A stretch of DNA of 64,000 nt from JADCGM01 sp943370355. GTDB taxonomy: Bacteria > Pseudomonadota > Alphaproteobacteria > Sphingomonadales > Sphingomonadaceae. The position numbers and the translations under genes were made by a program. The notes beneath the pieces are model-generated. The model made no database searches, had not been told where the DNA came from, and saw only the letters and a program-made list of their open reading frames with translations. Shown in pieces: positions 8,386 through 16,466 of this stretch; the stretch's first letter is position 1; each line of letters starts with the position of its first letter. The stretch lies in NCBI GenBank assembly GCA_943370355.1, contig CALRQP020000001.1:62001-126000 (forward strand), in the 5' to 3' direction.

Positions 8386-9422
8386 TGACAGTCGCAGTCG
8401 CAAATATCAGCAAGCGCTTCGGCAGCTTCACCGCGCTCGACAATGTGTCGCTGCGCGCCGAGCCGGGCGAGTTCCTCGCGCTGCTCGGGCCGTCGGGGTC
8501 GGGCAAGACGACGCTGCTACGGATCATGGCCGGGCTCGAAGCGCCCGATGCGGGGATCGTCACCTTCGACGGTGTCGATGTGTCGGACCGGACGCCAGCG
8601 AAGCGCGCGGTCGGCTTCGTGTTCCAGCATTATGCGCTGTTCCGGCACATGACGGTTGCGCAGAATATCGCCTTCGGGCTGTCGGTGAAGCCGCGTCGCG
8701 AGCGCTGGCCGCAGGACCGGATCGATGCGCGCGTCGCCGAACTGCTCAACCTCGTCCAACTCGCGCATCTGGGGCCGCGCTACCCGTCGCAACTGTCGGG
8801 CGGGCAGCGGCAGCGCGTCGCGCTCGCGCGGGCGCTCGCGGTCAATCCGCGCATCCTGCTGCTCGACGAGCCGTTCGGTGCCTTGGACGCCAAGGTCCGC
8901 AAGGACCTGCGCCGCTGGCTCAAGCGCATCCATGCCGAAATGGGCCTGACCAGCGTGTTCGTGACGCATGATCAGGAGGAGGCGCTCGACCTCGCCGACC
9001 GTGTCGTCGTGATGAACCACGGTGTCATCGAGCAGATCGATACCCCGGCGCGCGTCTACGATCATCCGGCGAGCGCCTTCGTCTGCGACTTCCTCGGCGA
9101 TGCCAATCGCTTCGATGCGGTGGTCAATGAGGGCGGGGTGCGGATCGCCGGACAGTTGCTGACCGCCCCGACCGAAGGCGATGTGCGGCCGGGCGCAGCG
9201 GTCGCGTTCGTGCGGCCGCATGAATTCGACGTCGTCCAATCAGGCGATGGCATTCCCGTCACGCTGCGGAGGCTGTCCCATGCCGGTGCGCAGGCGGCGA
9301 TCGAGGCCGAGACTGCGGATGGCGTCGCGATCGAGGTCACGGTCGATCATCTGCCGGCATGGGCGAGTACCGGCGGAGCGGCTATACTCGCCCCAAAGCG
9401 GCTCCGGGTGTTTCCGGCGTAA
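8385..9422 (+). CDS. cysA: sulfate/thiosulfate import ATP-binding protein CysA
   Basis: A 345-residue ABC ATPase. Walker A is GPSGSGKTT (about residue 36), the Q-loop is FVFQHYALF, the signature is LSGGQRQRVALARAL, Walker B is ILLLDEPFGALDA, and the switch histidine is in VTHDQEEA. A C-terminal TOBE-like regulatory domain contains FVRPHEFDV. The start at 8385 (MTVAVANISKRFG) overlaps the cysW stop, and it fits the family better than the longer upstream frame from 8346. Confidence 0.96.
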   Translation: MTVAVANISKRFGSFTALDNVSLRAEPGEFLALLGPSGSGKTTLLRIMAGLEAPDAGIVTFDGVDVSDRTPAKRAVGFVFQHYALFRHMTVAQNIAFGLSVKPRRERWPQDRIDARVAELLNLVQLAHLGPRYPSQLSGGQRQRVALARALAVNPRILLLDEPFGALDAKVRKDLRRWLKRIHAEMGLTSVFVTHDQEEALDLADRVVVMNHGVIEQIDTPARVYDHPASAFVCDFLGDANRFDAVVNEGGVRIAGQLLTAPTEGDVRPGAAVAFVRPHEFDVVQSGDGIPVTLRRLSHAGAQAAIEAETADGVAIEVTVDHLPAWASTGGAAILAPKRLRVFPA

Positions 9423-9450
9423 CGCCGCCGCAAGGAAAGGCCCCGGCCCG

Positions 9451-9867
9451 ATGAAATATCTGCACACGATGATCCGCGTGTCCGACGTCGATGCCACGCT
9501 GCGCTTTTTCGAGCTGCTCGGGCTCAAGGAACTGCGGCGCTTCGACAATGAAGCAGGCAAATTCACGCTGATCTTCCTCGCCGCCCCCGGCGACGAGGAC
9601 GCGCAAGTCGAGCTGACCCATAATTGGGGCGAAGGCGGCTACACCGGCGGCCGCAATTTCGGCCATCTCGCTTATGCGGTCGACGACATCTATGCCGCCT
9701 GTCAGCGGCTCATGGACGGCGGCGTGACGATCAACCGGCCGCCGCGCGATGGCCACATGGCATTCGTAAAATCCCCGGACGGCATTTCGGTCGAATTGCT
9801 GCAGGCGGGGCCTGCGCTGACGCCCGCCGAGCCCTGGCTGTCGATGCCCAATGTCGGGAGCTGGTGA
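9451..9867 (+). CDS. gloA: lactoylglutathione lyase (glyoxalase I), VOC family
   Basis: A 138-residue vicinal-oxygen-chelate protein with MKYLHTMIRVSDVDATLRFF at the start, ELTHNWG in the middle and SPDGISVELLQ at the end, as in GloA. The likely metal ligands are His5, Glu56 (VELTHN), His74 (FGHLAYAV) and Glu122 (VELLQ). GloA isomerises the methylglyoxal-glutathione hemithioacetal to lactoylglutathione. Its stop TGA overlaps the ATG of gloB, so both glyoxalase steps are encoded together. Confidence 0.93.
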   Translation: MKYLHTMIRVSDVDATLRFFELLGLKELRRFDNEAGKFTLIFLAAPGDEDAQVELTHNWGEGGYTGGRNFGHLAYAVDDIYAACQRLMDGGVTINRPPRDGHMAFVKSPDGISVELLQAGPALTPAEPWLSMPNVGSW

Positions 9868-10598
9868 TGGGCTTGGAAATCGTCCGCATCCCCGTCCTCA
9901 GCGACAATTATGTCTGGCTGGCGCATGACGCGGCTTCGGGCGAAACCGCCGTCGTCGATCCAGCCGTGGCCGAGCCCGTCCTCGCCGAAGCCGAGCGCCG
10001 GGGCTGGAAAATCACCCAGATTCTCAACACGCACTGGCACCCCGATCATGTCGGTGGCAATGCGGCGATTGTCGCGGTGACCGGCGCGTTCGTGACCGGA
10101 CCGGCCGGTGAGGCATTGAAGATTCCCGAGATCGGCCGCGCGGTCAGCGAAGGCGACGAGGTCCGCATCGGCGTGAGCATCGGCCGCGTCATCGACGTGC
10201 CGGGGCATACGGCGGGCCACAACGCCTATGCGTTCGAGGACGCGGGCGCGCTGTTCTGCGGCGACACGCTGTTCGCAATGGGCTGCGGGCGGCTGTTCGA
10301 AGGCACCCCGGCCCAGATGTTCGACTCGCTCGGCAAATTTGCCGGGCTGCCGGGCGACACGCAGGTCTATTGCGCGCATGAATATACCGAAGCGAACGGC
10401 CGCTTCGCACTGACCGTCGAGCCCGACAATGCGGCCCTGGTCGCGCGCATGGCGGACGTCCAGCGCCTGCGTGCGGCGGGTGAGGCAACCGTGCCGACAA
10501 CACTCGCAGCGGAACGCGCGACCAACCCCTTCCTGCGCGCTGCAACGCCCGACGAACTGGCCGTTCGACGGTCAGCGAAGGACAATTTTCGCGGCTGA
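9867..10598 (+). CDS. gloB: hydroxyacylglutathione hydrolase (glyoxalase II)
   Basis: A 243-residue metallo-beta-lactamase-fold enzyme that hydrolyses S-lactoylglutathione to lactate and glutathione. The metal motif THWHPDHVGGN is present (residues about 52-62), followed by PGHTAGH, the FCGDTLF aspartate and the CAHEYTEAN histidine. The C-terminal helical substrate-binding domain ends in NPFLRA...DNFRG, as in GloB. Translationally coupled to gloA. Confidence 0.96.
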   Translation: MGLEIVRIPVLSDNYVWLAHDAASGETAVVDPAVAEPVLAEAERRGWKITQILNTHWHPDHVGGNAAIVAVTGAFVTGPAGEALKIPEIGRAVSEGDEVRIGVSIGRVIDVPGHTAGHNAYAFEDAGALFCGDTLFAMGCGRLFEGTPAQMFDSLGKFAGLPGDTQVYCAHEYTEANGRFALTVEPDNAALVARMADVQRLRAAGEATVPTTLAAERATNPFLRAATPDELAVRRSAKDNFRG

Positions 10599-10649
10599 GT
10601 GTCGGAATTCTTTACAGTTGGTTAATGCGATTCCGAAACGATCGTTGAA

Positions 10650-10791
10650 ATCAAACGGTTTTTCCGGTTGGCATTGTTCTTGCGTTAACCTTTGTATCCG
10701 TTCGGGTGGGGTGACCATAGCGGATATGCGACTGGCCTTCGGGCACTCGCGTACAAAGGGGCGGCGTCTGGGGGCAGGCGCCGCCCTTTTT
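10650..10791 (+). ncRNA. candidate small RNA between gloB and the next gene
   Basis: A -35-like TTGGCA (near 10669) is followed by an AT-richer stretch with GCGTTAACC and then a GC-rich segment that ends exactly at a strong intrinsic terminator. No good ORF lies inside. This layout suits an independently transcribed RNA of about 90-100 bases, but the promoter match is weak, and the segment could simply be the gloAB 3' untranslated region. Confidence 0.3.
10755..10791 (+). terminator. intrinsic terminator
   Basis: GGGCGGCG and CGCCGCCC pair with a 12-base loop, and flanking A and T bases extend the stem; a run of five T follows. There is no ORF with a good start between gloB (stop at 10598) and this terminator, so it may end a small RNA or the gloAB message. 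Confidence 0.8.
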
Positions 10792-10870
10792 CCGTTTTGG
10801 GGCCGGGCCGTGCGTCACTCGCGCGACGTGACGCGTTTTCTGCTATGCTCGCGTTCCACGGAGGTGTTCC

Positions 10871-11227
10871 ATGTCCAAGCTCATTCTGCCCGCCTTGCTG
10901 CTGCTGACCGCCGCTGCGCCCGCTGCCTTTGATGCGCCGGCGTCGGGGCCTGCGCTGTCCTGCCTGCGGCAACGCCAGATCGACACGGTGAAGCCCGTCA
11001 ACGAGCGGACGGTGCTGTTCGTATCGCGCGGCGGTCAGACCTATCGCAACGACCTGCCGGTCAGCTGCCCGGCCTGGGCGCGCGGCGACGTCGGCTACAC
11101 GCATAGTTCGAGCCAGGATCAGCTGTGCCGCGGCGAGATCGTCAATCTGTTCGAGCGCGGCAGCGGCTTCCAATATGGCGGCTGCACGCTGGGCGCGTTC
11201 ACACCGCTCGCGTCCGCCGCCAAATAA
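10871..11227 (+). CDS. small secreted cysteine-containing protein of unknown function
   Basis: A 118-residue protein with a Sec signal peptide (MSKLILPALLLLTAAAPAAF) and four cysteines in the mature part (SCLRQ, VSCPAW, LCRGE, GGCTLG), likely to form disulfides in the periplasm. The arrangement resembles the DUF6491-type family of short secreted proteins, but I make that link only tentatively. It converges with the TPR gene at 11228, leaving no gap. Confidence 0.7.
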   Translation: MSKLILPALLLLTAAAPAAFDAPASGPALSCLRQRQIDTVKPVNERTVLFVSRGGQTYRNDLPVSCPAWARGDVGYTHSSSQDQLCRGEIVNLFERGSGFQYGGCTLGAFTPLASAAK

Positions 11228-11950
11228 TCAGAGCACGTTGGCGGCGAGCGCCTTCGCCGCCGCCTTGCCGGCATCCGAGGCCGGTTCGGCTTTGACAGCG
11301 GCTTCCCACCGCGCCTTGGCGGTGTCGGTATCGCCCTGAATGCCCGCGAGGTTGCCGGCCTCCAGCAATATGTCGGCATCTGACGGAGCCAGTTTCAGCG
11401 CGGCGTCGATGTCGCGCTGCGCATCGCCGAAGCGCCCGTCCTTTCGCGCCAGAGTCGCGCGAAGCAGCCAGCCGTCGGGATCGGCTGGCACCAGTTTGAC
11501 GGCCTTGTCGAGATCGTCCTTCGCCTCGGCGAGTTTGCCGAGGTCGGCCGAGGCGCGGGCTCGGTCGATGAGCACTTCGCCGAGCCGGGGGCCGTTGCCA
11601 CCAGCGGCGAGCGCGGCATTCAGATATTCGAGCGCCTTTTCCGGGTCGCCGCCCAGCATCGCGGCGTTGCCGGCCTGGCTCCACAGATCGCCGGCGATCG
11701 GGCTTTTCGCCTGCTCCGCTGCCTGCGCGCCCTGCTCGAAGGCGAGCGCGCCCTGCGCATATTTGCCGACGGCGACATAGGCGATGCCGAGACAGTGGCG
11801 CGCGGGGATACCGCCGCCCGCGAGGCGCCACGCCGTCGCCGTTTCGATCGCCTTGGCCGGGGCTGCCTTGGCTTCGGCGAGGCACTGCTCATAGGTCGTC
11901 GCCCCGGCCGGCGCCGCGAGCAGCAGGGATAGCGCAAACAATCGGATCAC
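11228..11950 (-). CDS. secreted tetratricopeptide-repeat protein
   Basis: A 240-residue protein starting at GTG 11950 (VIRLFALSLLLAAPAGA is a clean signal peptide). The body consists of TPR-like helical pairs, for example IAYVAVGKYAQGALAFEQGA, AAMLGGDPEKALEYLNAAL and DLGKLAEAKDDLDKAVKLV. Such proteins usually act as periplasmic scaffolds. The start overlaps the stop of the upstream hydrolase gene (GTGA), so the two are translationally coupled. The much longer frame up to 12094 is not supported. Confidence 0.8.
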   Translation of the reverse strand: MIRLFALSLLLAAPAGATTYEQCLAEAKAAPAKAIETATAWRLAGGGIPARHCLGIAYVAVGKYAQGALAFEQGAQAAEQAKSPIAGDLWSQAGNAAMLGGDPEKALEYLNAALAAGGNGPRLGEVLIDRARASADLGKLAEAKDDLDKAVKLVPADPDGWLLRATLARKDGRFGDAQRDIDAALKLAPSDADILLEAGNLAGIQGDTDTAKARWEAAVKAEPASDAGKAAAKALAANVL

Positions 11951-12684
11951 AGCGTCTCCAGCAGGGCGTCGAGCGTCGCCGTCAGCAGGGCTAGATCCTG
12001 CGGCCGCGACAGCCGGTGGTCGCCATCCTTTATCAGCATCACCTGCACCTCGGATGAACTGAGCCGGTCGGCGATCTCGAGCGCGGTCTTCCAAGGTACG
12101 TCGGGATCGCGCTGGCCCTGTAACAGCCGGACTGGCCCGTCGAACGGGATCGGTCCCCCGAGCAGCAGATTGGCCTGCCCCGACCGCCAGAATTTCGCAG
12201 TGGTGAGATAGGGCGTGTCGGCATAGGCGGAGGGTTCGTAGATCGTCTCCCCGGCCTCGAACCGCGCCCGGTCGGCGTCACTGGTGCCCCATTCAGTGAA
12301 GTCCGGCGCGGCGGCGATCCCGACCAGCGCGGCGCAGCGCGCGCCGAGCGCCTGCGCGGCGAGCAAAGCGATCCACCCGCCCATCGAGGAGCCGACCAGC
12401 ACGACCGGTCCGTTCGAGATATGCCGGATGACTTCCAGCGCATCGTCGCGCCAGCCATCGAGCGTGCCATCCTCGAACCTGCCCCCGCTCGCGCCGCATC
12501 CCGAATAGTCGAGCCGCAGATAGGTCTGCCCGCGCGCGACCGCCCACGCGTCAAGCGCCTCGGCCTTGCTGCCCGTCATGTCGGACATATAGCCCGGGAG
12601 GAACACAACGGTTGGCGTGCTGCCGGGACGGTGGCGATAGGCGAGGCGGGTGCCGTCGCGGGTCAATGTCTGGTGGTCGCTCAC
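11947..12684 (-). CDS. alpha/beta hydrolase (serine hydrolase)
   Basis: A 245-residue cytosolic hydrolase starting at GTG 12684 (VSDHQTLTRDGTRLAYRH). It has an oxyanion region VVFLPGYMSDMTG, nucleophile motif LVGSSMGGWIA, acid QGQRDPDVPW and catalytic histidine DGDHRLSR, the full triad in family order. It resembles palmitoyl-thioesterase ABHD10-like enzymes of alphaproteobacteria. The substrate is unknown. It is coupled to the downstream TPR gene. The frame reaching 12993 runs over the thrS 5' end and is not used. Confidence 0.85.
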   Translation of the reverse strand: MSDHQTLTRDGTRLAYRHRPGSTPTVVFLPGYMSDMTGSKAEALDAWAVARGQTYLRLDYSGCGASGGRFEDGTLDGWRDDALEVIRHISNGPVVLVGSSMGGWIALLAAQALGARCAALVGIAAAPDFTEWGTSDADRARFEAGETIYEPSAYADTPYLTTAKFWRSGQANLLLGGPIPFDGPVRLLQGQRDPDVPWKTALEIADRLSSSEVQVMLIKDGDHRLSRPQDLALLTATLDALLETL

Positions 12685-12743
12685 ACGAACTCTGTAGCAG
12701 CTCAGGTGGCGGTTCGCCCATGGGAACGCGACGGGTTGCTTGC

Positions 12744-12771
12744 TTGACAGGCGGTTGCTCGGCCATAGGGT
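12744..12771 (+). promoter_or_regulatory. candidate sigma-70-type promoter of thrS
   Basis: A perfect TTGACA box at 12744-12749 is followed after 16 bases by TAGGGT, about 40 bases before the thrS start codon. The -10 match is poor, so the call rests mainly on the -35 box and the position. Confidence 0.35.
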
Positions 12772-12811
12772 GCGCGCCCTCAAGCTTAGGCAGGAATTTG
12801 AAGTGCCCGAC

Positions 12812-14797
12812 ATGATCCGCATCACGCTTCCCGACGGTTCGACGCGCGAATTGCCGCGCGGAACCACCGGCGGCGACGTGGCGCGCAGCATCGGGCCGGG
12901 GCTGGCGAAGGCGGCGATTGCCGCGAAGGTCGACGGCGAGATCGTCGATCTGGAGCGGGCCATCGAGCGTGACGCGACGCTGGCGTTGATCACGGCGAAG
13001 GACGAGGCAGCGGCGCTCGAACTGGCGCGGCACGACTATGCGCATGTGCTTGCCGAGGCGGTGCAGTCGCTGTTCCCGGGCACGCAGATCACCTTCGGCC
13101 CGGCGACCGACGACGGCTTCTATTATGACTTCGCGCCGAAGGATCGGCAGTTCACCGAGGACGACCTTCCCGCCATCGAAGCCGAGATGCGCAAGATCAT
13201 CGCGCGCGACGAGAAGCTCGTGCGCGAGGAATGGACGCGCGACCAGCTCATCAGCCACTTCAAGGCGCATGGCGAGACCTTCAAGGCCGAATGGGCCGCC
13301 GAACTGCCTGAAGGCGAAGCGCTGACCATCTACCGCGCCGGCGAGTGGCTCGACATGTGCCGCGGCCCGCATCTGCCCTCGACAGGCAAGCTCGACCCCG
13401 CCGCGTTCAAGCTGACGCGCGTGTCGGGCGCCTATTGGCGCGGTGATCAAAGCAACGCGATGCTGTCGCGCATCTATGGGACCGGCTGGCTCAACAAGAA
13501 ACAGCTCGACGCGCATCTGGTGCGGCTCAAGGAAGCGGCCAAACGCGACCATCGCAAGCTCGCGGTCGAGATGGACCTGTTCCACCTCCAACAGGAGGCG
13601 CATGGCTCGGTGTTCTGGCATCCGAAGGGCTATCTGCTGTGGCGGCAGCTCGAGGCCTATATGCGCCGCCGGCTCGATGCGGCGGGCTATGTCGAAGTGA
13701 AGACGCCGCAGATCATGGACGCGCGCCAGTGGGAGCAGTCGGGTCACTGGGGCAAATATCGCGAGAATATGTTCGTCATCCCCGACGAAATTCCCGGGGT
13801 CGATGATGATGCACCGATCCTGTCTGGCAAAGCCGACCTCATGGCGCTGAAGCCGATGAACTGCCCCGCGCATGTGCTGATCTTCCGGCAGGGCATTACC
13901 AGCTACCGCGAACTGCCGATCCGCATGGCCGAATTCGGCTGCTGCCACCGCAACGAGCCGCATGGCGCGCTGCACGGCCTCATGCGCGTCCGCCAGTTCA
14001 CACAGGACGACGCGCATATCTTCTGCCGCGCCGACCAGCTCGTCGAGGAGGTAGGGGCGTTCTGCGACCTGCTCGATACGATCTACAAGGACCTCGGTTT
14101 TCCAAACTATGCGATCAAGCTCGCGCTGCGGCCTGAGAAGCGTTTCGGCACCGACGAGATGTGGGACTGGTCCGAACAGTCGCTGCGCGATGCGGTCAAG
14201 GCGACGGGTCGCGACACGGCCGAGTTCGGCTGGGAAGAATTGCCGGGTGAAGGCGCTTTCTACGCACCGAAGCTCGAATTCCACCTGACCGACGCGATCG
14301 GCCGGACGTGGCAGGTCGGAACGATTCAGACCGATACGGTGCTGCCCGAACGGCTCGATGCAACCTACATCGGCGAAGACGGCGCGAAGCATCGGCCGAT
14401 CATGCTGCACCGCGCGATCCTCGGGTCGTTCGAGCGGTTCATCGGCATCCTGATCGAGCATCATGCCGGCCGCTTCCCGCTCTGGCTTGCACCGGTACAG
14501 GCCGTCGTCGCGACGATTGTCTCGGACGCCGACGAATATGCGGCAGAGGTGGTTGCAGCGCTGACCAAGGCCGGGATCCGCGCCGAGTCCGACACGCGCA
14601 ACGAGAAGATCAACTACAAGGTGCGCGAACACAGCCTCGCCAAGGTCCCGGCGCTGCTGGTCGTCGGCAAGCGCGAAGCCGAGGAAGGGACCGTCGCGGT
14701 GCGGCGGCTCGGCAGCGAGGGTCAGCAGGTGGTGAAACTCGCCGATCTGGTCGCGCAGCTGGCATCGGAAGCGCTGCCGCCGGACCTCGCCGCATAG
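12812..14797 (+). CDS. thrS: threonyl-tRNA synthetase
   Basis: A 661-residue class II synthetase that charges tRNA-Thr. It has an N-terminal TGS domain (MIRITLPDGSTRELPRGTT), an editing domain with the zinc-type motifs HDYAHVLAEA and DMCRGPHLPSTG, the catalytic core (GSVFWHPKGYLLW, MNCPAHVLIF, FGCCHRNEPHGALHGLMRVRQFTQDDAHIFC) and the C-terminal anticodon-binding domain. The chosen ATG gives the normal family length. infC follows 107 bases downstream, the usual thrS-infC order. Confidence 0.97.
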   Translation: MIRITLPDGSTRELPRGTTGGDVARSIGPGLAKAAIAAKVDGEIVDLERAIERDATLALITAKDEAAALELARHDYAHVLAEAVQSLFPGTQITFGPATDDGFYYDFAPKDRQFTEDDLPAIEAEMRKIIARDEKLVREEWTRDQLISHFKAHGETFKAEWAAELPEGEALTIYRAGEWLDMCRGPHLPSTGKLDPAAFKLTRVSGAYWRGDQSNAMLSRIYGTGWLNKKQLDAHLVRLKEAAKRDHRKLAVEMDLFHLQQEAHGSVFWHPKGYLLWRQLEAYMRRRLDAAGYVEVKTPQIMDARQWEQSGHWGKYRENMFVIPDEIPGVDDDAPILSGKADLMALKPMNCPAHVLIFRQGITSYRELPIRMAEFGCCHRNEPHGALHGLMRVRQFTQDDAHIFCRADQLVEEVGAFCDLLDTIYKDLGFPNYAIKLALRPEKRFGTDEMWDWSEQSLRDAVKATGRDTAEFGWEELPGEGAFYAPKLEFHLTDAIGRTWQVGTIQTDTVLPERLDATYIGEDGAKHRPIMLHRAILGSFERFIGILIEHHAGRFPLWLAPVQAVVATIVSDADEYAAEVVAALTKAGIRAESDTRNEKINYKVREHSLAKVPALLVVGKREAEEGTVAVRRLGSEGQQVVKLADLVAQLASEALPPDLAA

Positions 14798-14903
14798 CGT
14801 TCGCGCAACAGCGGCGGAGATTCGCGGCAGCGGCCTTTCGTTGCCGCGCGATCCGCATTACATAGCGCGCAGTGCTTTCGGGCCCACAACAGGAGTTTCG
14901 ACC

Positions 14904-15455
14904 ATACCACCACCCTTCATGCGCCGCGGCATGGCGCCGCCGCCGCCGCTTTCCGGACCGCGCTTCAACGAGCACATCACCGTGCCGAAGGTGCGAGTCA
15001 TCGACGAAAACGGCGAGAATCTCGGCGTCCTCTACACCAAGGAAGCGATCGAGCAGGCAGCCGAGGTCGGACTAGACCTCGTCGAGGTGTCGCCGAACGC
15101 CGATCCGCCGGTGTGCAAATTCCTCGACGTCGGCAAGTTCAAATATGAGGCCCAGAAAAAGGCCGCCGTCGCGCGCAAGTCGCAGAAGACGCAGGAGATC
15201 AAAGAGATCAAAATGCGTCCGAACATCGACGATCATGATTATCAGACCAAGATGAAGGCGATGCACCGCTTCATCGACGAGGGCGACAAGGTGAAGGTCA
15301 CCCTGCGCTTCCGCGGTCGCGAAATCTCGCAGGGTCAGCTCGGCATGGTGCTCATGCAGCGCGTCCAGGCCGACATGGCCGAGACCGCCAAGGTCGAGCA
15401 ATATCCGAAGATGGAAGGCCGTCAGATGCTGATGGTCATCGCACCGAAGCAGTAG
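14904..15455 (+). CDS. infC: translation initiation factor IF-3, with a rare start codon
   Basis: IF-3 binds the 30S subunit and checks start-codon/initiator tRNA pairing. The N-domain (RFNEHITVPKVRVIDENGENLGV) and C-domain (EIKMRPNIDDHDYQTKM, KVKVTLRFRGREI) are intact. I chose ATA at 14904 because a strong AGGAG lies 8 bases upstream and no ATG is correctly spaced. Near-cognate starts are a known feature of infC, where IF-3 represses its own synthesis. An ATG at 14919 (MRRGMAPP) is the alternative and would remove five residues. A perfect palindrome follows the stop. Confidence 0.93.
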   Translation: MPPPFMRRGMAPPPPLSGPRFNEHITVPKVRVIDENGENLGVLYTKEAIEQAAEVGLDLVEVSPNADPPVCKFLDVGKFKYEAQKKAAVARKSQKTQEIKEIKMRPNIDDHDYQTKMKAMHRFIDEGDKVKVTLRFRGREISQGQLGMVLMQRVQADMAETAKVEQYPKMEGRQMLMVIAPKQ

Positions 15456-15463
15456 CTGCTACG

Positions 15464-15499
15464 TTCGCGGGATGCCGACCCAGGTCGGCATCCCGCGAA
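15464..15499. terminator. 36-bp palindrome between convergent genes, likely bidirectional terminator
   Basis: Two perfect 17-base arms, beginning TTCGCGGGATG and ending CATCCCGCGAA, are separated by only two bases. It sits between the stops of infC (15455) and egtD (15507). There is no T run on either side, so it may act as a hairpin block or a mRNA-end stabiliser rather than a classical terminator. Confidence 0.6.
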
Positions 15500-15506
15500 G
15501 CGCAGG

Positions 15507-16466
15507 CTAGGGCTCCCTTACCTCGCTGGCAGCGGTCCACACATGCACTGAAAACAGCGACTGCGTGTCCGTCCAAGCCGCGACCGGCTCCCAACCGCTG
15601 GCGCGGGCGAGCAAGCGCGCCTCTTCGAGCGTATATTTGTGGCTGTTTTCGCTGTGGATCGTTTCGCTCGCCGCCATTGTCCAACGACGCCCCGCAGCAT
15701 GGAAGGACAGGTCGCGGGTCGCCACCAGGTGCATTTCGATGCGGCCGAGCACGGCGTTCCAGTCGGCGCGGTGCTCAAATGCTGCGATATCGATATCACC
15801 GTCGAGTTCGCGATTGATGCGGTGGAGCAGGTTCAGGTTGAACGCCGCCGTAACGCCCGCGCTGTCGTCATAGGCGGCTTCGAGCAGGCGCGGGTTTTTC
15901 TTGAGGTCGATGCCGATCACGAGCCGGGACTCGGCGCCGAGCGTTTCGCGAAACGCGCGCAGCAGGTCGACCGCCGCGGCGGGTGCCATATTGCCGATCG
16001 TCGAGCCCGGAAAGAAGCCAAGCATCGGCCGGTCCGCCAAATCGGCGGGCAGTGCGAGCGGGTGGGTGAAGTCGCCCGCGAGAGGCCGCACATCGAGACC
16101 GGGGTGCGCGGCGGCGAGGTCAGCTGAACTCGCCGTCAGGAAGTCCGCCGATATATCCACGGGCACGTAGGCGCTCGCGCGGACGTGGCGGAGCAGTAGC
16201 GGCGTTTTGACCGACGATCCCGATCCGAACTCGACGACGACGCGGCCCGTCCCCGTCATCCGCGCGATGGTCGCGCCATGGTCTTCGAGCAATCCGACCT
16301 CAGTCCGCGTCGGATAATATTCGGGGAGAGCCGTAATTTCTTCGAATAACTCCGATCCGCGCTGGTCGTAGAAATAGCGCGCGGGGATGACCTTCTGCGG
16401 CTGGGCGAGTCCTGTCCTGACGGCACGCGCGAAGTCACTGTCGATCAGGGTTGTGGTTTCGCTCAT
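15507..16466 (-). CDS. egtD: L-histidine N-alpha-methyltransferase EgtD
   Basis: A 319-residue SAM-dependent enzyme that makes hercynine (trimethylhistidine) for ergothioneine. The N-terminus has IPARYFYDQRGSELFEEITALPEYYPTR (in parts), the SAM motif is VVEFGSGSSVKT, and GFFPGSTIGNM and IGIDLKKNPRLLEAAYDD are signature segments of the EgtD family. The length is normal. Its start overlaps the egtB stop by four bases (ATGA), so EgtB and EgtD are made from one message. Confidence 0.95.
   Translation of the reverse strand: MSETTTLIDSDFARAVRTGLAQPQKVIPARYFYDQRGSELFEEITALPEYYPTRTEVGLLEDHGATIARMTGTGRVVVEFGSGSSVKTPLLLRHVRASAYVPVDISADFLTASSADLAAAHPGLDVRPLAGDFTHPLALPADLADRPMLGFFPGSTIGNMAPAAAVDLLRAFRETLGAESRLVIGIDLKKNPRLLEAAYDDSAGVTAAFNLNLLHRINRELDGDIDIAAFEHRADWNAVLGRIEMHLVATRDLSFHAAGRRWTMAASETIHSENSHKYTLEEARLLARASGWEPVAAWTDTQSLFSVHVWTAASEVREP

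Noticed and set aside
12551..14632. 693-codon open frame on the minus strand
   Set aside because: Antisense shadow of thrS, with no ribosome site or recognisable protein.
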